This document shows, piece after piece, positions 1 to 8,103 of a stretch of DNA of 64,000 bases (positions within the stretch are counted from its first letter, which is position 1; each line of letters starts with the position of its first letter). The DNA lies in contig NZ_FNSI01000001.1 in the NCBI RefSeq assembly GCF_900104955.1, positions 1,522,001 to 1,586,000 of the forward strand, written 5' to 3'. Origin of the DNA: Beijerinckia sp. 28-YEA-48 (GTDB lineage Bacteria; Pseudomonadota; Alphaproteobacteria; Rhizobiales; Beijerinckiaceae). The notes below the pieces were generated by a model. That model saw nothing but the letters and a program-made list of their open reading frames with translations. It ran no database searches and was not told the origin of the DNA. Made by a program: the position numbers and the translations under genes.

Positions 1-20
1 TTCGAGACCCATCCCGCCAT
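1..20 (-). CDS. 5' end of an unidentified gene running off the left edge
   Basis: An ATG at 20-18 on the minus strand is preceded by AGGAG with a 6-base spacer, an excellent ribosome binding site. Only six codons (M-A-G-W-V-S) lie in the window, so no product can be named. A copy of the cluster's ATTGTnnnACAAT operator lies 34 bases upstream at 54-66, a distance close to that seen for other cluster genes. The first gene beyond the edge is therefore probably in the same regulon. The ABC importer next door lacks a substrate-binding protein, so that is one guess for this gene. Confidence 0.4.
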
Positions 21-53
21 TCGCCGCTCCTGTCGCGATCGTTGATTTCATGA

Positions 54-66
54 ATTGTAAGACAAT
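54..66. promoter_or_regulatory. Operator site 1, ATTGTAAGACAAT
   Basis: A 13-bp palindrome with arms ATTGT and ACAAT and a 3-base centre. It is the leftmost of eight related sites in the first 16.3 kb. It lies 34 bases upstream of a minus-strand start at position 20, so it probably controls the gene that leaves the window on the left. Confidence 0.6.
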
Positions 67-187
67 CTGACTCGTGACGCAACAGCCTGCTCGCTGACAC
101 AACAGGCAGAGATAAGCTTAGCAGCGCATAAAATTGCACCGATGTGGCTTCCCTTTGAGCAAGGCTCGAAGAGAAAGTGCGTGATGA

Positions 188-1021
188 TTACGCTTGCCCT
201 TCGGCGTGCCAGCGCAACAGCCGACGGCGGAGCATCGCCGCGCCCTTCACCAGAACGAAGCCAACGACCGCGACAGCAACGATGCCGGCGAATGTTTCAG
301 GTGAATCCGCATTGCGCGAGGATTCCAGCATCGCGCCGCCAAGGCCGCGACCGCCGGTCAGCATTTCAGTGGCGATTTCGACAACGATGGCGATCGGCAA
401 AGCCACTTGCAGGCCAGTCATGATCGCGGGAAAGGCAGCGGGTAGGATCACATCCCATAATATCCGCCGCTCGCTCGCGCCCATATTGCGCGCCGACCAG
501 ATGAGCTGTCGATCGACGCCCCTGATGCCTACGAGCGTGGCGGCGATCACCGGCAAAATCGCATCGACCACCACCATGAAAATCTTCGAGGCATCGAACA
601 CGCCGAGCCAAAGCACGAAGATCGGCAGAAAGGCGATCTTGGGCATGGGAAAGATGACCGAAATAATCGGATCGAGGAACCAGTGCACGATACGGCTGGC
701 GTGCATACCGAGCCCAATGGCGACACCGAGCACCGCCGCGATCGCGAAGCCCGCCAGAGCGCGGTAGATGGTGAAGGCGGTGTTTTCGAACAGAATGCCG
801 CTCATGGCATTGTCGGCGAGGCGCTCCAGAACCGAGGAGAAGGTCGGCAGCAGAAAGCGCGAAACCTGCCCCGATTGGGCGAACACTTCCCAAAGCCCGA
901 GAACCAGGAGGACGGACAGCAGCCGAACCGCCGGCCATTTGAAGCGGCGCAGTCGCTCAAACGTCACTTTGCGTGCCGGAAAGAAGGCCGGCCCCGCAGG
1001 GGCCTCGATCACTCTCGCCAA
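188..1021 (-). CDS. ABC transporter permease, SsuC/TauC (nitrate/sulfonate) type
   Basis: A 277-residue integral membrane protein with about six hydrophobic segments, resembling the SsuC/TauC/NrtB permeases. The inner-membrane coupling motif is visible near residue 185 (SARNMGASERRILWDV, the EAA loop that contacts the ATPase). It is the last gene of a three-gene minus-strand operon and overlaps the preceding permease by 13 bases. The start is probably TTG, because the only nearby ATG is in the other permease's frame; a GAGGA lies about 8 bases upstream. The two permeases are paralogues and probably form a heterodimeric channel. Substrates of this family include sulfonates, nitrate, thiamine precursors and aromatic carboxylates; the context favours an aromatic acid. 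Confidence 0.85.
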   Translation of the reverse strand: MARVIEAPAGPAFFPARKVTFERLRRFKWPAVRLLSVLLVLGLWEVFAQSGQVSRFLLPTFSSVLERLADNAMSGILFENTAFTIYRALAGFAIAAVLGVAIGLGMHASRIVHWFLDPIISVIFPMPKIAFLPIFVLWLGVFDASKIFMVVVDAILPVIAATLVGIRGVDRQLIWSARNMGASERRILWDVILPAAFPAIMTGLQVALPIAIVVEIATEMLTGGRGLGGAMLESSRNADSPETFAGIVAVAVVGFVLVKGAAMLRRRLLRWHAEGQA

Positions 1022-1752
1022 CGGAGCATCCTCGCTGAGAACAGTTGAAAGCCGCGATCGGCGATAAAGCCGAGAAGAGCCACGGTGAAAACGGTGGCGA
1101 ACATGGCGTTGTAGACGCCGCCTGATCCAAGAAAGCCGATGAGATAACCAAGGCCGCTGCGCGACGCGATCAATTCCGAGGTCACGAGCAGGATGAAGGA
1201 CAGCGCCAATGCGGTGCGGATGCCGCCGAGAATTTCTGGCATGGCGCTCGGCAACAGCACATCGCGCAAAACGCCGAACCAGGACGCGCCCATGCTGCGC
1301 GCCGACCAGATGAGCACTTTCTCCGTACCGCGCGCACCATTATAGGCGCCCATGATCACCGGCAGCATGGCGCCGAGAAAAATGAGCAGTATTTTCGAAC
1401 CATCACCGAAGCCAAGCCAGATGGCGGTAACAGGGATCAAGGCGGTCTTGGGCAGAGGATAGAGGATCTCTACCCACGGTCCGATAATGGCGTCGACCCA
1501 ACGCGAGGCCGCGAGCGCTAAACCCAAAACCGTGCCGATGGAAATCGCCAACAACAGGCCGATGACGACGCGATACAGTGAGGGACCCAGATTGGCGAGA
1601 AGATCGCCCTCGCGCACCAGATCGAGCCAGGCCCTCGCCACCGAGGACACGGGTGGCAGCACATCGGCTACGAGCAACCCGGAGCGGGCGACAAGCTCCC
1701 ACAAGAGAACGAGGATCAGAAGCGGCGCATAGCGCAGCGCCGTGGTCGTCAT
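1009..1752 (-). CDS. ABC transporter permease, SsuC/TauC type
   Basis: A 247-residue permease with several membrane segments and an EAA-type loop (SARSMGASWFGVLRDV, around residue 150). The start at 1752 is chosen because its ATG overlaps the TGA of the upstream ATPase as ATGA, a typical translational-coupling arrangement; the reading frame is open further upstream but only inside the ATPase gene. It is paralogous to the next permease. Together with the ATPase it forms an importer of the nitrate/sulfonate/taurine family. No periplasmic binding protein lies in the operon; it may be beyond the left edge, or one of the orphan binding proteins may serve. Confidence 0.85.
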   Translation of the reverse strand: MTTTALRYAPLLILVLLWELVARSGLLVADVLPPVSSVARAWLDLVREGDLLANLGPSLYRVVIGLLLAISIGTVLGLALAASRWVDAIIGPWVEILYPLPKTALIPVTAIWLGFGDGSKILLIFLGAMLPVIMGAYNGARGTEKVLIWSARSMGASWFGVLRDVLLPSAMPEILGGIRTALALSFILLVTSELIASRSGLGYLIGFLGSGGVYNAMFATVFTVALLGFIADRGFQLFSARMLRWRE

Positions 1753-2606
1753 GCGCGCTGCTCCCGAGCAATCCCGTCGGCGATCACCGCTTCCTCGCGG
1801 ATCAGGTTCCACAGATGATCGACCTTTTCGACGAAAGGCCGCGATTTGAGGATCGCCGGGTCTTCTTTGTCGAAGTCGGTGGCGACAATGCTCTTCACCC
1901 TGCCCGGCCGCGCCGAAATGACGACGACGCGCTGCGACAGCAGCACCGCTTCCGCTACATCGTGCGTGACGAAGATCACCGTTTTGCGCCGTTTGTTCCA
2001 GATCGACAGCAATTCACGCTGCATCAGGCTGCGGGTCTGGGAGTCCAGCGCGCCGAACGGCTCGTCCATCAAAAGGATGTCGGGATCGAACGCCAGCGTG
2101 CGGGCGATGGCGGCGCGCTGGCGCATGCCGCCAGACAATTGCGAAGGAAAGGCGTCCTCAAATCCCTTGAGGCCGACCATTTCGATGAAGTCTTGGGCGC
2201 GCGCCTGACGTTCCGCTTTGTTGAGATTCATCCGCTCAAGGCCGTAGAGCACGTTCTGGCGCACGGTCTTCCAGGGAAACAAAGCGAAGTGCTGAAAGAC
2301 AATCCCACGATCCGGCCCCGGCCGCGTCACCGGCTTGCCGTCAACAGTGATCTGTCCGCTTTCGATCGGCAGAAAACCACCCAGCAGATAAAGCAAAGTG
2401 GACTTGCCACAGCCAGATGGTCCGAGCAGCGAGACGAATTCGTGTCGCCCGATGTCGAGCGACACGTCGTTCAGCGCCAGCACCGACTTACCGGCGTTGG
2501 AACGGTAATGATGGGTGATGCCGTCGATGCGGATCTGTACATCGGCGGGCGACGTTTCCGCCGGCCTATCCTCAGCGTCCAGACCGATCATTGTCCCAGG
2601 CTCCAT
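1749..2606 (-). CDS. ABC transporter ATP-binding protein, SsuB/TauB type
   Basis: A 285-residue ABC ATPase that energises the importer. It shows Walker A GPSGCGKST (about residues 62-70), the signature LSGGMRQRAAIARTL, Walker B ILLMDEP with the catalytic Glu, and the H-loop VTHDVAEAV. It is the first gene of the ATPase-permease-permease operon and ends in a 4-base ATGA overlap with the next gene. The promoter region carries operator site 2, 40 bases upstream of the start, which places import under the same control as the catabolic genes. The family assignment is firm and the substrate is unknown. Confidence 0.9.
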   Translation of the reverse strand: MEPGTMIGLDAEDRPAETSPADVQIRIDGITHHYRSNAGKSVLALNDVSLDIGRHEFVSLLGPSGCGKSTLLYLLGGFLPIESGQITVDGKPVTRPGPDRGIVFQHFALFPWKTVRQNVLYGLERMNLNKAERQARAQDFIEMVGLKGFEDAFPSQLSGGMRQRAAIARTLAFDPDILLMDEPFGALDSQTRSLMQRELLSIWNKRRKTVIFVTHDVAEAVLLSQRVVVISARPGRVKSIVATDFDKEDPAILKSRPFVEKVDHLWNLIREEAVIADGIAREQRA

Positions 2607-2645
2607 TCCAAAGAAAACGCAGGCATCTGTTTAGTCTCGTTCAAA

Positions 2646-2658
2646 ATTGTAAGACAAT
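2646..2658. promoter_or_regulatory. Operator site 2, ATTGTAAGACAAT
   Basis: Identical to site 1 and extended by one base pair on each side (AATTGT/ACAATT). It lies in the 95-base gap between the MFS gene stop and the ABC ATPase start, 40 bases upstream of that start, where a repressor could block the operon promoter. Confidence 0.7.
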
Positions 2659-2701
2659 TATTTGAACGAGGCAAACGAGGATGTGTTGTGACGATGCTTC
2701 T

Positions 2702-3994
2702 TTACGCGGCAACAACTTGGGCGCGCGTCAGCGTCACCCGCCTCAAACAAAGGCAAAGCGCGGCGGTGACGAGCGCGAAGAGTGCCAATACATACAATGC
2801 ACCGCCGACATTGCCGGTCTTTTCCAGGCCATAGGCCAAGGCCAGGGGCGCGACCACACCACCAAGGGAGCCGACACTGTTGACGAAAGCGAAGCCGCCG
2901 ACCGCCGCTTCGCCGCCGAGCAGATCGCCCGTATAGGCCCAGAACACGCCGAACATCGACCAGATGCCGAGAATGGCGACACAGATGCCGATGAAGCGCA
3001 GAATGGGATCGGTGGCCCAACCGGCATAGGCAAAGCCGACGGTGGCCAGCAAGGCGCAGACAACCAGATGCCATTTACGGTCGCCGCTCCGGTCCGAATT
3101 GCGGCCCGTCCATATCCCGCCAAGACCGCTGATGAAGAAGGCAAGCGAGATGAGCAGGCTGATCTGGATATTGGTCAAGGTCGGGAAAATGCCCTTCACG
3201 ATCTGCGGCAGCCACAGCACGGTGCCAAAATTGCAGCAGACCAGGAAGAAACAGGTGGCAGCCGCCATGAGAACGCGCGGATCGAAGAAACCGGCCATCA
3301 TCGAGGTGGCGCCCTCGGTTCTCTTCTCTTGCTCTTCCTGCGCCAAGGTCGCCGCAAGCGCCCGTTTCTGGGTATCATCGAGCCAGGAGCTGTCGGCGAT
3401 GCGGTTGGGCAGCAGGAAATAGCACAGGGCGCCGAAAACGACCGTCACCAAGCCTTGGATCAGGAACATGGCTTGCCAGCCTTTCAGGTCACCGAGGCTG
3501 ATCTGCATCATCGTCGTGGTCAGGGGAGCGCCGACCGCATAGGCAATCGCCGTCGTCATCAGCAGCGTCGCGTAAGCCTTGCCGCGTTGGCGCGCTGGCA
3601 GCCATTGACCGAGATAGAGCAGAAGGCCGGGCAGAAGCCCCGCCTCGGCTACACCGAGCAGAAAGCGCAGCACATAGAGCGACGTCGCCCCTTGCACGAA
3701 GACCATGGCGGCGACCACCAATCCCCAGGTGACCATGATCCGCGTCAGCCACAGGCGCGCGCCGAAGCGTTCGAGCATGAAGTTGCTGGGGATTTCGAAA
3801 GCCAGATAGCCGATGAAGAAGATGCCGGCGGCCGTTCCATATTGGCTCGGCGACAACATTAGATCTCTGTTCATATCGAGCGCGGCGAAACTGATGTTGG
3901 TACGATCGAGCAGGCTGAAGAAGAACATCAACATCGAGACCGGCAGCAAACGCCACATCACTTTGCGGACGGTCGTATTTTCGAGAGTTGTCAT
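2702..3994 (-). CDS. MFS transporter, anion:cation symporter (ACS) family
   Basis: A 430-residue, 12-segment major facilitator protein. The N-terminus (about residues 25-60) has FSLLDRTNISFAAL and later FEIPSNFMLERFGAR, hallmarks of the ACS family that imports organic anions such as tartrate, phthalate and 4-hydroxyphenylacetate. GGGAGG sits 5 bases before the ATG. Two operator palindromes (4078-4090 and 4117-4129) lie 84 and 123 bases upstream of the start, so it is almost certainly a regulon member. It probably provides a second import route for the aromatic substrate or an intermediate, besides the ABC importer. Confidence 0.88.
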   Translation of the reverse strand: MTTLENTTVRKVMWRLLPVSMLMFFFSLLDRTNISFAALDMNRDLMLSPSQYGTAAGIFFIGYLAFEIPSNFMLERFGARLWLTRIMVTWGLVVAAMVFVQGATSLYVLRFLLGVAEAGLLPGLLLYLGQWLPARQRGKAYATLLMTTAIAYAVGAPLTTTMMQISLGDLKGWQAMFLIQGLVTVVFGALCYFLLPNRIADSSWLDDTQKRALAATLAQEEQEKRTEGATSMMAGFFDPRVLMAAATCFFLVCCNFGTVLWLPQIVKGIFPTLTNIQISLLISLAFFISGLGGIWTGRNSDRSGDRKWHLVVCALLATVGFAYAGWATDPILRFIGICVAILGIWSMFGVFWAYTGDLLGGEAAVGGFAFVNSVGSLGGVVAPLALAYGLEKTGNVGGALYVLALFALVTAALCLCLRRVTLTRAQVVAA

Positions 3995-4077
3995 GAAAGC
4001 CTCCCTGCGCTCGCAGCGACATCCCGGTGACGCGTTGTTACGACGCGCGCCATTGCAGGATGAATTCAGTGTCTACG

Positions 4078-4090
4078 ATTGTTAGACAAT
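4078..4090. promoter_or_regulatory. Operator site 3, ATTGTTAGACAAT
   Basis: Palindrome in the gap between the MFS gene start (3994) and the ring-cleavage operon end (4234). With site 4 it forms a pair whose centres are 39 bp apart, close to four helical turns, which could allow cooperative binding of two dimers. Confidence 0.7.
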
Positions 4091-4116
4091 CTTAGGAAAG
4101 CGAGCTTGTCAATTTA

Positions 4117-4129
4117 ATTGTCTGACAAT
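4117..4129. promoter_or_regulatory. Operator site 4, ATTGTCTGACAAT
   Basis: The best-formed copy: ATTGTC-T-GACAAT is a palindrome with 6-base arms. Partner of site 3 upstream of the MFS gene. Confidence 0.72.
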
Positions 4130-4173
4130 ATCGATCAAATGCGATGCAGGCTTCTGCCCAGCTTTGCGGCGAC

Positions 4174-4206
4174 AAAAAAAAAAGCGACCGCCAAAGAGGC
4201 GGTCGC
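4174..4206 (-). terminator. Rho-independent terminator of the ring-cleavage operon
   Basis: Read on the minus strand, a 9-bp GC-rich stem (GCGACCGCC / GGCGGTCGC, loop of 5) is followed by ten consecutive T residues. It lies 28 bases after the stop of the LigB-like gene and ends the minus-strand transcript before the MFS promoter. Confidence 0.92.
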
Positions 4207-4233
4207 CAGAGAAGCATCATAAAGATGTTTCCG

Positions 4234-5055
4234 TTACACAGGGAGTGGCGGATATTCGATAAGACCGATGCCGGTCGCCCAGGCGGTGACCGGCTCATAG
4301 GTAATGGTCGTCGCGGGGCGCGCATTCATAACGCCGGCCAGACATATCCACGACAGCAGCTCGGTCGCGCCGGCGCCTGCCGCCATCAATTGCTGGTCGG
4401 AATAGGCCGATAGTGTCGCGCCATCGCCAGCCGACATCTGCGCCAAGAAACGATGATCGAAAGCTTCGTCGATGAAACCGTGATTGCGCTCGCCGGGGTC
4501 ATGCGACATGCCACCAGTGGCGACGACAGCGATGCGTTGCGGACTTTTTTCAAGGCTGGCGCGCAGCACTTGCCCCAACTCAAAACAACGTTTGGCGCTG
4601 GCGCGCGGTGGCGCCAACGTGTTGAAGATGATCGGTACCAGAGGCACGTCGAAATCGGGCGTGAGGAAGTTCAGCGGCACCATCGTGCCATGATCGAAAC
4701 GCAATTCATGAGCGTGGTTGAGTTCAAACCCATGGGCATAGGCATGTTCGAGCAAGCGTGTCGCCAGCACCGGGTCGCCGGGAACCTGGCTTTTCGCCAG
4801 CTTCAACCAAGGCTCCACTGGCCCTTCATAGGCGTCAGCCCGGCCGAGGCAGTAAGCGCCGACATGGTCGAGAAAGAAATTGGCCCAATGTTCCGAAGTC
4901 AGAACCAGCATGCGTTCGGGCTTCGCGGCCATGAAGGAAGCCCGCAACTGCGCGAATCCGTCGGTGACGGATTGCAGCTGTGCCGGTGGCGCGGCATCGC
5001 GCCAGGCGGTGATCCCCGGTGCATGCGACACGGCGCAGGCATAAACGATCGGCAT
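4234..5055 (-). CDS. Class III extradiol ring-cleavage dioxygenase, catalytic (LigB-like) subunit
   Basis: A 273-residue LigB-superfamily protein that would use non-haem Fe(II) to open a catecholic ring. His in AVSHAPG near residue 10 and His in SEHWANFF near residue 55 fit the iron ligands. LRFDHGTMVPL and GGMSHDPG are conserved family segments that place catalytic His residues in the pocket. The gene follows its small partner subunit by 4 bases and has GGGAG before the ATG. Protocatechuate 4,5-, gallate and 2,3-dihydroxyphenylpropionate dioxygenases share the fold, so the exact substrate cannot be read from the sequence. A strong terminator follows. Confidence 0.85.
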   Translation of the reverse strand: MPIVYACAVSHAPGITAWRDAAPPAQLQSVTDGFAQLRASFMAAKPERMLVLTSEHWANFFLDHVGAYCLGRADAYEGPVEPWLKLAKSQVPGDPVLATRLLEHAYAHGFELNHAHELRFDHGTMVPLNFLTPDFDVPLVPIIFNTLAPPRASAKRCFELGQVLRASLEKSPQRIAVVATGGMSHDPGERNHGFIDEAFDHRFLAQMSAGDGATLSAYSDQQLMAAGAGATELLSWICLAGVMNARPATTITYEPVTAWATGIGLIEYPPLPV

Positions 5056-5059
5056 AGTG

Positions 5060-5308
5060 CTACTCCCGAATGGCCCGCAGATAATCGGCTTCGGGCATTT
5101 GCTTCAACAAGGTGAAGGGACGCAGGATCAACCCGTGCACACCGAGCCGATAGAGCGCGCCGATGTCCTGGGTTAGAAAGGCCCCACGTTCTTCTTCAGA
5201 CAGAACAAAACGTTCGGCGATCGTTTCCGGCCGCTCGAAATAGCCCTGCCGCGTTGCGGGGTTCTGATTGATCTCGCGCAGCATCTTGTTCAATGCATAG
5301 GCGCTCAT
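5060..5308 (-). CDS. Extradiol dioxygenase small (LigA-like) subunit
   Basis: An 82-residue protein resembling the alpha chain of protocatechuate 4,5-dioxygenase (LigA), which caps the active site of the LigB-type subunit. Recognisable LigA features are the N-terminal ALNKMLREIN helix, the RFVLSEEERGAF segment and the GxLYRLGVHGLIL-like segment. The start at 5308 is preferred over an ATG five codons upstream because GGAGG lies 6 bases before it. It sits immediately upstream of the LigB-like gene, the usual alpha-then-beta order, which supports a two-subunit enzyme. Confidence 0.82.
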   Translation of the reverse strand: MSAYALNKMLREINQNPATRQGYFERPETIAERFVLSEEERGAFLTQDIGALYRLGVHGLILRPFTLLKQMPEADYLRAIRE

Positions 5309-5333
5309 CTCGTCCCTCCGCAACGCAACCGCA

Positions 5334-6305
5334 TCAGTTCTTCTTCAGATAGGGGAAGTCACCGAGATCGGTGCCGACACCCATTTCCTTGGCCTTGGCA
5401 TAGATCACCGCGGCCAGCGTGATGTCTTGAATGCCAGTACCGACAGACTTGAACAGGGTGATCTCCTGATCGTTCTTGCGACCCTGCGCCTTGCCAACGA
5501 CGAGTTCGGCCAACTCGTTCACCGAATCCGGCTTCACCATGTCGCGCACGGCATAGGCATCGCCAGCTTCTTCAAAGACGCCATGACGAGTGTCGACGAC
5601 GATACGAGCGCTCCTGGTAAAGACCTCCTCGTCGATCTCGTGCTGATCGCGCCGCGCCGTGCCCACTGAGTTGACATGCATGCCGGGCTTCAACCATTGG
5701 CCGAGCAGAACCGGTTGGCTAGATTTAACCGCCGCGACAATCGTATCGGCGTCGGCGACCGCTTCCTCGGCACTGCCGCAGGTCTCGATCGTCATGCCGT
5801 AGTGGCACCGAAAATCTTCGGCCAGTTTTTCGCGATTGGCCACAGTCGGGCTGAAGACACGGGCGGACTTCACCCAGCCATCCACCTGCATGGCCTCGAG
5901 CTGGGCGCGGGCTTCGACACCCGATCCAAGTAGAGCGACGATGCCGGGACCTGGCCGCGCCAGGCGGCGGGTGGCAACGGCGCTGGTGGCGCCGGTGCGC
6001 AAAGTGGTGAGATGCTGGGCATCCATGATGGCCAGCACGGCGCCGGTTTCCACCGAGTAGAGATGCACCTGATAGCGCAGGCCCTGCCCTTGCACCAGGT
6101 TCATCGCCTTGAACCCGGCGAAGCCCATGTTCTCCATGACCACGGGCCCGACGCGTAACCAGCCCTTGCCGGATTTAATATTGATCCGGCTCGGCAGATT
6201 GGCGTTGCCCTTACCCTCTTCATCGAAACCCGTCTCCATGGCGGATATTGCATCCGCCATGGTGATGACGCGTTTGACGTCTTCATGTCTCAAAAGCAGC
6301 GTCAT
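5334..6305 (-). CDS. Ornithine cyclodeaminase / mu-crystallin family protein
   Basis: A 323-residue protein of the OCD/mu-crystallin family, which includes ornithine cyclodeaminase, alanine dehydrogenase and NAD(P)H-dependent ketimine reductases. The nucleotide-binding glycine loop is visible (LLGSGVEARAQLEAM, about residues 125-140), preceded by the family segment HLTTLRTGATSAVATRRLARP. The ATG at 6305 is chosen because GGAG lies 5 bases upstream; a GTG two codons earlier would overlap the previous stop. In a ring-cleavage operon an OCD protein suggests an imine or amino-acid-like intermediate and so a nitrogen-containing substrate. That is inference, as the family is functionally diverse. 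Confidence 0.8.
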   Translation of the reverse strand: MTLLLRHEDVKRVITMADAISAMETGFDEEGKGNANLPSRINIKSGKGWLRVGPVVMENMGFAGFKAMNLVQGQGLRYQVHLYSVETGAVLAIMDAQHLTTLRTGATSAVATRRLARPGPGIVALLGSGVEARAQLEAMQVDGWVKSARVFSPTVANREKLAEDFRCHYGMTIETCGSAEEAVADADTIVAAVKSSQPVLLGQWLKPGMHVNSVGTARRDQHEIDEEVFTRSARIVVDTRHGVFEEAGDAYAVRDMVKPDSVNELAELVVGKAQGRKNDQEITLFKSVGTGIQDITLAAVIYAKAKEMGVGTDLGDFPYLKKN

Positions 6306-6307
6306 GG

Positions 6308-7360
6308 TCACTCCGCCGCGCGGCGCGCCAGGGAAGGATCGCGCTCCACCGGAAACAGACCCGGGTAGAAGCCATCATCGCTCGCCGGTAGGTCGAAATT
6401 CGATGCCTGCAGACCGGCGCGCAGGCCGCGCATCTGGTTCGGGTTAAGCCGCATCTGCGGCATGCGCAGCAGGCCACCGCTATAGCCATGCAGCCAGGAC
6501 ACATATTTCCAGCCGTTGCGGTGGATCAGATTGGCGCCGCCGAAGGTGGCGTGGAAGGCGCCCTTGGCCTCGCGCGCCGGCTGATAGCTCCAGTAGAGCT
6601 GCATCGCCTCGTCCCACTTGCCTTCGTGCAGCAGCTTGAACCAGCGCGGCACGCGATCGCCAAACGAGTCATAGGCGCTGGTGCCCATGAAGGGCATGCC
6701 ATACCAATCGACCAAGCCCGGCGCATAATGTTCCAGCGGGCATTGAATGATCGCATCATTGCCGCAGAGGCGGCGCAGATCGGCCAGACCGGAAATCATG
6801 CCCGGCGGATTGGCCTCGTATTTGACGCTCGCTGCCGTCGGCAGACGGGCGCATGCGGCCATGGCTTCCGGCGGGAAGGCGCTGGGATGTAGCGGCTTGA
6901 AACCCCAGGTCGGCACGTCGAACAGGATCAGCGCCAGATCGGTCGCATCCGCGATCGCCTTGGTGAAGGCAACGATGTCAGCGGCGGACTTCGGCCGGAA
7001 CGACGGCGGATAGGACAGAAGTGCACCTTCGTAGCCAAGCGTCTCTGCTGTCTTGGCGGCCTCGATCATCTCGTCCACCGTATCAAAGCTCAGATGGGTG
7101 ATGAGATTGAAGCCCTTCGGCGCGGCAGCGGCCGCGATGTCCATGAACTGCAGATATTCGCGGAACGTGGTGCCGCTCTCCTGGGCGATCAGAGTTCCCC
7201 AGAACCCCATTTTGGCGCCGAGGCGAACGTCGTGCTCGATCGCCTTTTCGTTCAAGGCATCGAACTGGCTGGTGAAGGACGGCAATGTGACATTGCAGGC
7301 GCCCTTCCAGGTGGCGCGAACGCGCTCTTTCACTTCTTTACGGGTATACGGCAGAGCCAT
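6308..7360 (-). CDS. Dihydrodipicolinate synthase (DHDPS) family aldolase/lyase
   Basis: A 350-residue TIM-barrel protein of the DHDPS/N-acetylneuraminate lyase family, longer than the usual 290-300 residues because of a C-terminal extension. The Schiff-base lysine is the K of AASVKYEANP (about residue 180). The usual catalytic Tyr in the YNVP segment is replaced: here it reads LFDVPTWGF, with Phe and Asp. The enzyme is thus unlikely to be a true DHDPS and more likely a pyruvate-type aldolase or hydratase-aldolase acting on a ring-cleavage product. The ATG at 7360 has AAGGAAAA upstream; in-frame codons further upstream run into the regulator gene. Confidence 0.8.
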   Translation of the reverse strand: MALPYTRKEVKERVRATWKGACNVTLPSFTSQFDALNEKAIEHDVRLGAKMGFWGTLIAQESGTTFREYLQFMDIAAAAAPKGFNLITHLSFDTVDEMIEAAKTAETLGYEGALLSYPPSFRPKSAADIVAFTKAIADATDLALILFDVPTWGFKPLHPSAFPPEAMAACARLPTAASVKYEANPPGMISGLADLRRLCGNDAIIQCPLEHYAPGLVDWYGMPFMGTSAYDSFGDRVPRWFKLLHEGKWDEAMQLYWSYQPAREAKGAFHATFGGANLIHRNGWKYVSWLHGYSGGLLRMPQMRLNPNQMRGLRAGLQASNFDLPASDDGFYPGLFPVERDPSLARRAAE

Positions 7361-7362
7361 GG

Positions 7363-8103
7363 CTATTTTCCTTCTGTGCGTGTTTTGACGATCGAGAGAA
7401 CCCCGTCCCGGCTTCGCTCGATATGGGTGGAAAGAATGGTGCAGGCGGTATCGAGATCGTCGCGCCGCACGGCTTCGACGATCTGGCGATGTTCCCGGCC
7501 CGCCTGAAGGTGCCGGTCGGACTTGGTGTGATTGAGCCGCATGTAGCGCTGGACCTGTGCCGAGTGCGAGGCGAGCAAGCGCAGGCTGATGTCGGCTGCC
7601 GAAGGGCTGAGCAGCGCTGCGTGGAATTCGCGATTGGCTTCCAGCCATAGGTCGTGGTCGGTGAGGCTTTCCATCAGATCGCAACGGCTGAGCAGTTCGT
7701 CGATATAGGCCGGCGACATATTGCGGGCGGCGCGACGCAGCACGTCGGGCTCGATTAGAATGCGCAGGCGAAAGATTTCCTCGATCTCGGCGGTCGTCAG
7801 CGCCTGGACGAAGGCGCGTTGATTGGTCGGCGCCTTGATCCAGCCTTCCGCTTCAAGCGCTCGCAAGGCCTCGCGCACTGGCACGCGCGAGACGCCGAAA
7901 TGCTGCGCGAGACCAACTTGCGACAGTTCGGCGCCATCGGCGAGTTCGCCGGACTGGATCGCGCCGCGCAACGCATGCGCCACATAGTCGACCGTGGTCA
8001 TGCGCTGACTCAGATGCGGAGACACCTTGATGGTGAGCACTGGTTTCTCCACGCCGTTTCCATCCTCTCCGGTCAGCCTTCCGACTGCCAACGCGGTTAC
8101 CAT
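7363..8103 (-). CDS. GntR-family regulator, FadR/FCD type
   Basis: A 246-residue transcription factor with an N-terminal winged helix (about residues 37-95, including FGVSRVPVREALRALEAEGW) and a C-terminal all-helical FCD ligand domain. Likely metal ligands are visible (EANREFHAAL, EHRQIVEAV and a late STHIER His). FCD proteins bind small organic acids, often with a metal. The GntR-type target is an inverted repeat around GT/AC, matching the ATTGTnnnACAAT sites spread across this cluster, so this is the likely master repressor. The start is uncertain: ATG 8103 overlaps the preceding stop by 7 bases, and a GTG at 8052 is an alternative. Confidence 0.88.
   Translation of the reverse strand: MVTALAVGRLTGEDGNGVEKPVLTIKVSPHLSQRMTTVDYVAHALRGAIQSGELADGAELSQVGLAQHFGVSRVPVREALRALEAEGWIKAPTNQRAFVQALTTAEIEEIFRLRILIEPDVLRRAARNMSPAYIDELLSRCDLMESLTDHDLWLEANREFHAALLSPSAADISLRLLASHSAQVQRYMRLNHTKSDRHLQAGREHRQIVEAVRRDDLDTACTILSTHIERSRDGVLSIVKTRTEGK

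Noticed and set aside
1578..2834. A 418-codon open frame on the plus strand
   Set aside because: It lies antisense to the ABC ATPase and permease, which have clear motifs; the translation is Arg/His-rich as expected for a shadow of high-GC coding DNA.
2681..3862. A 393-codon open frame on the plus strand
   Set aside because: It is antisense to the ACS-type MFS gene and has no recognisable domain.
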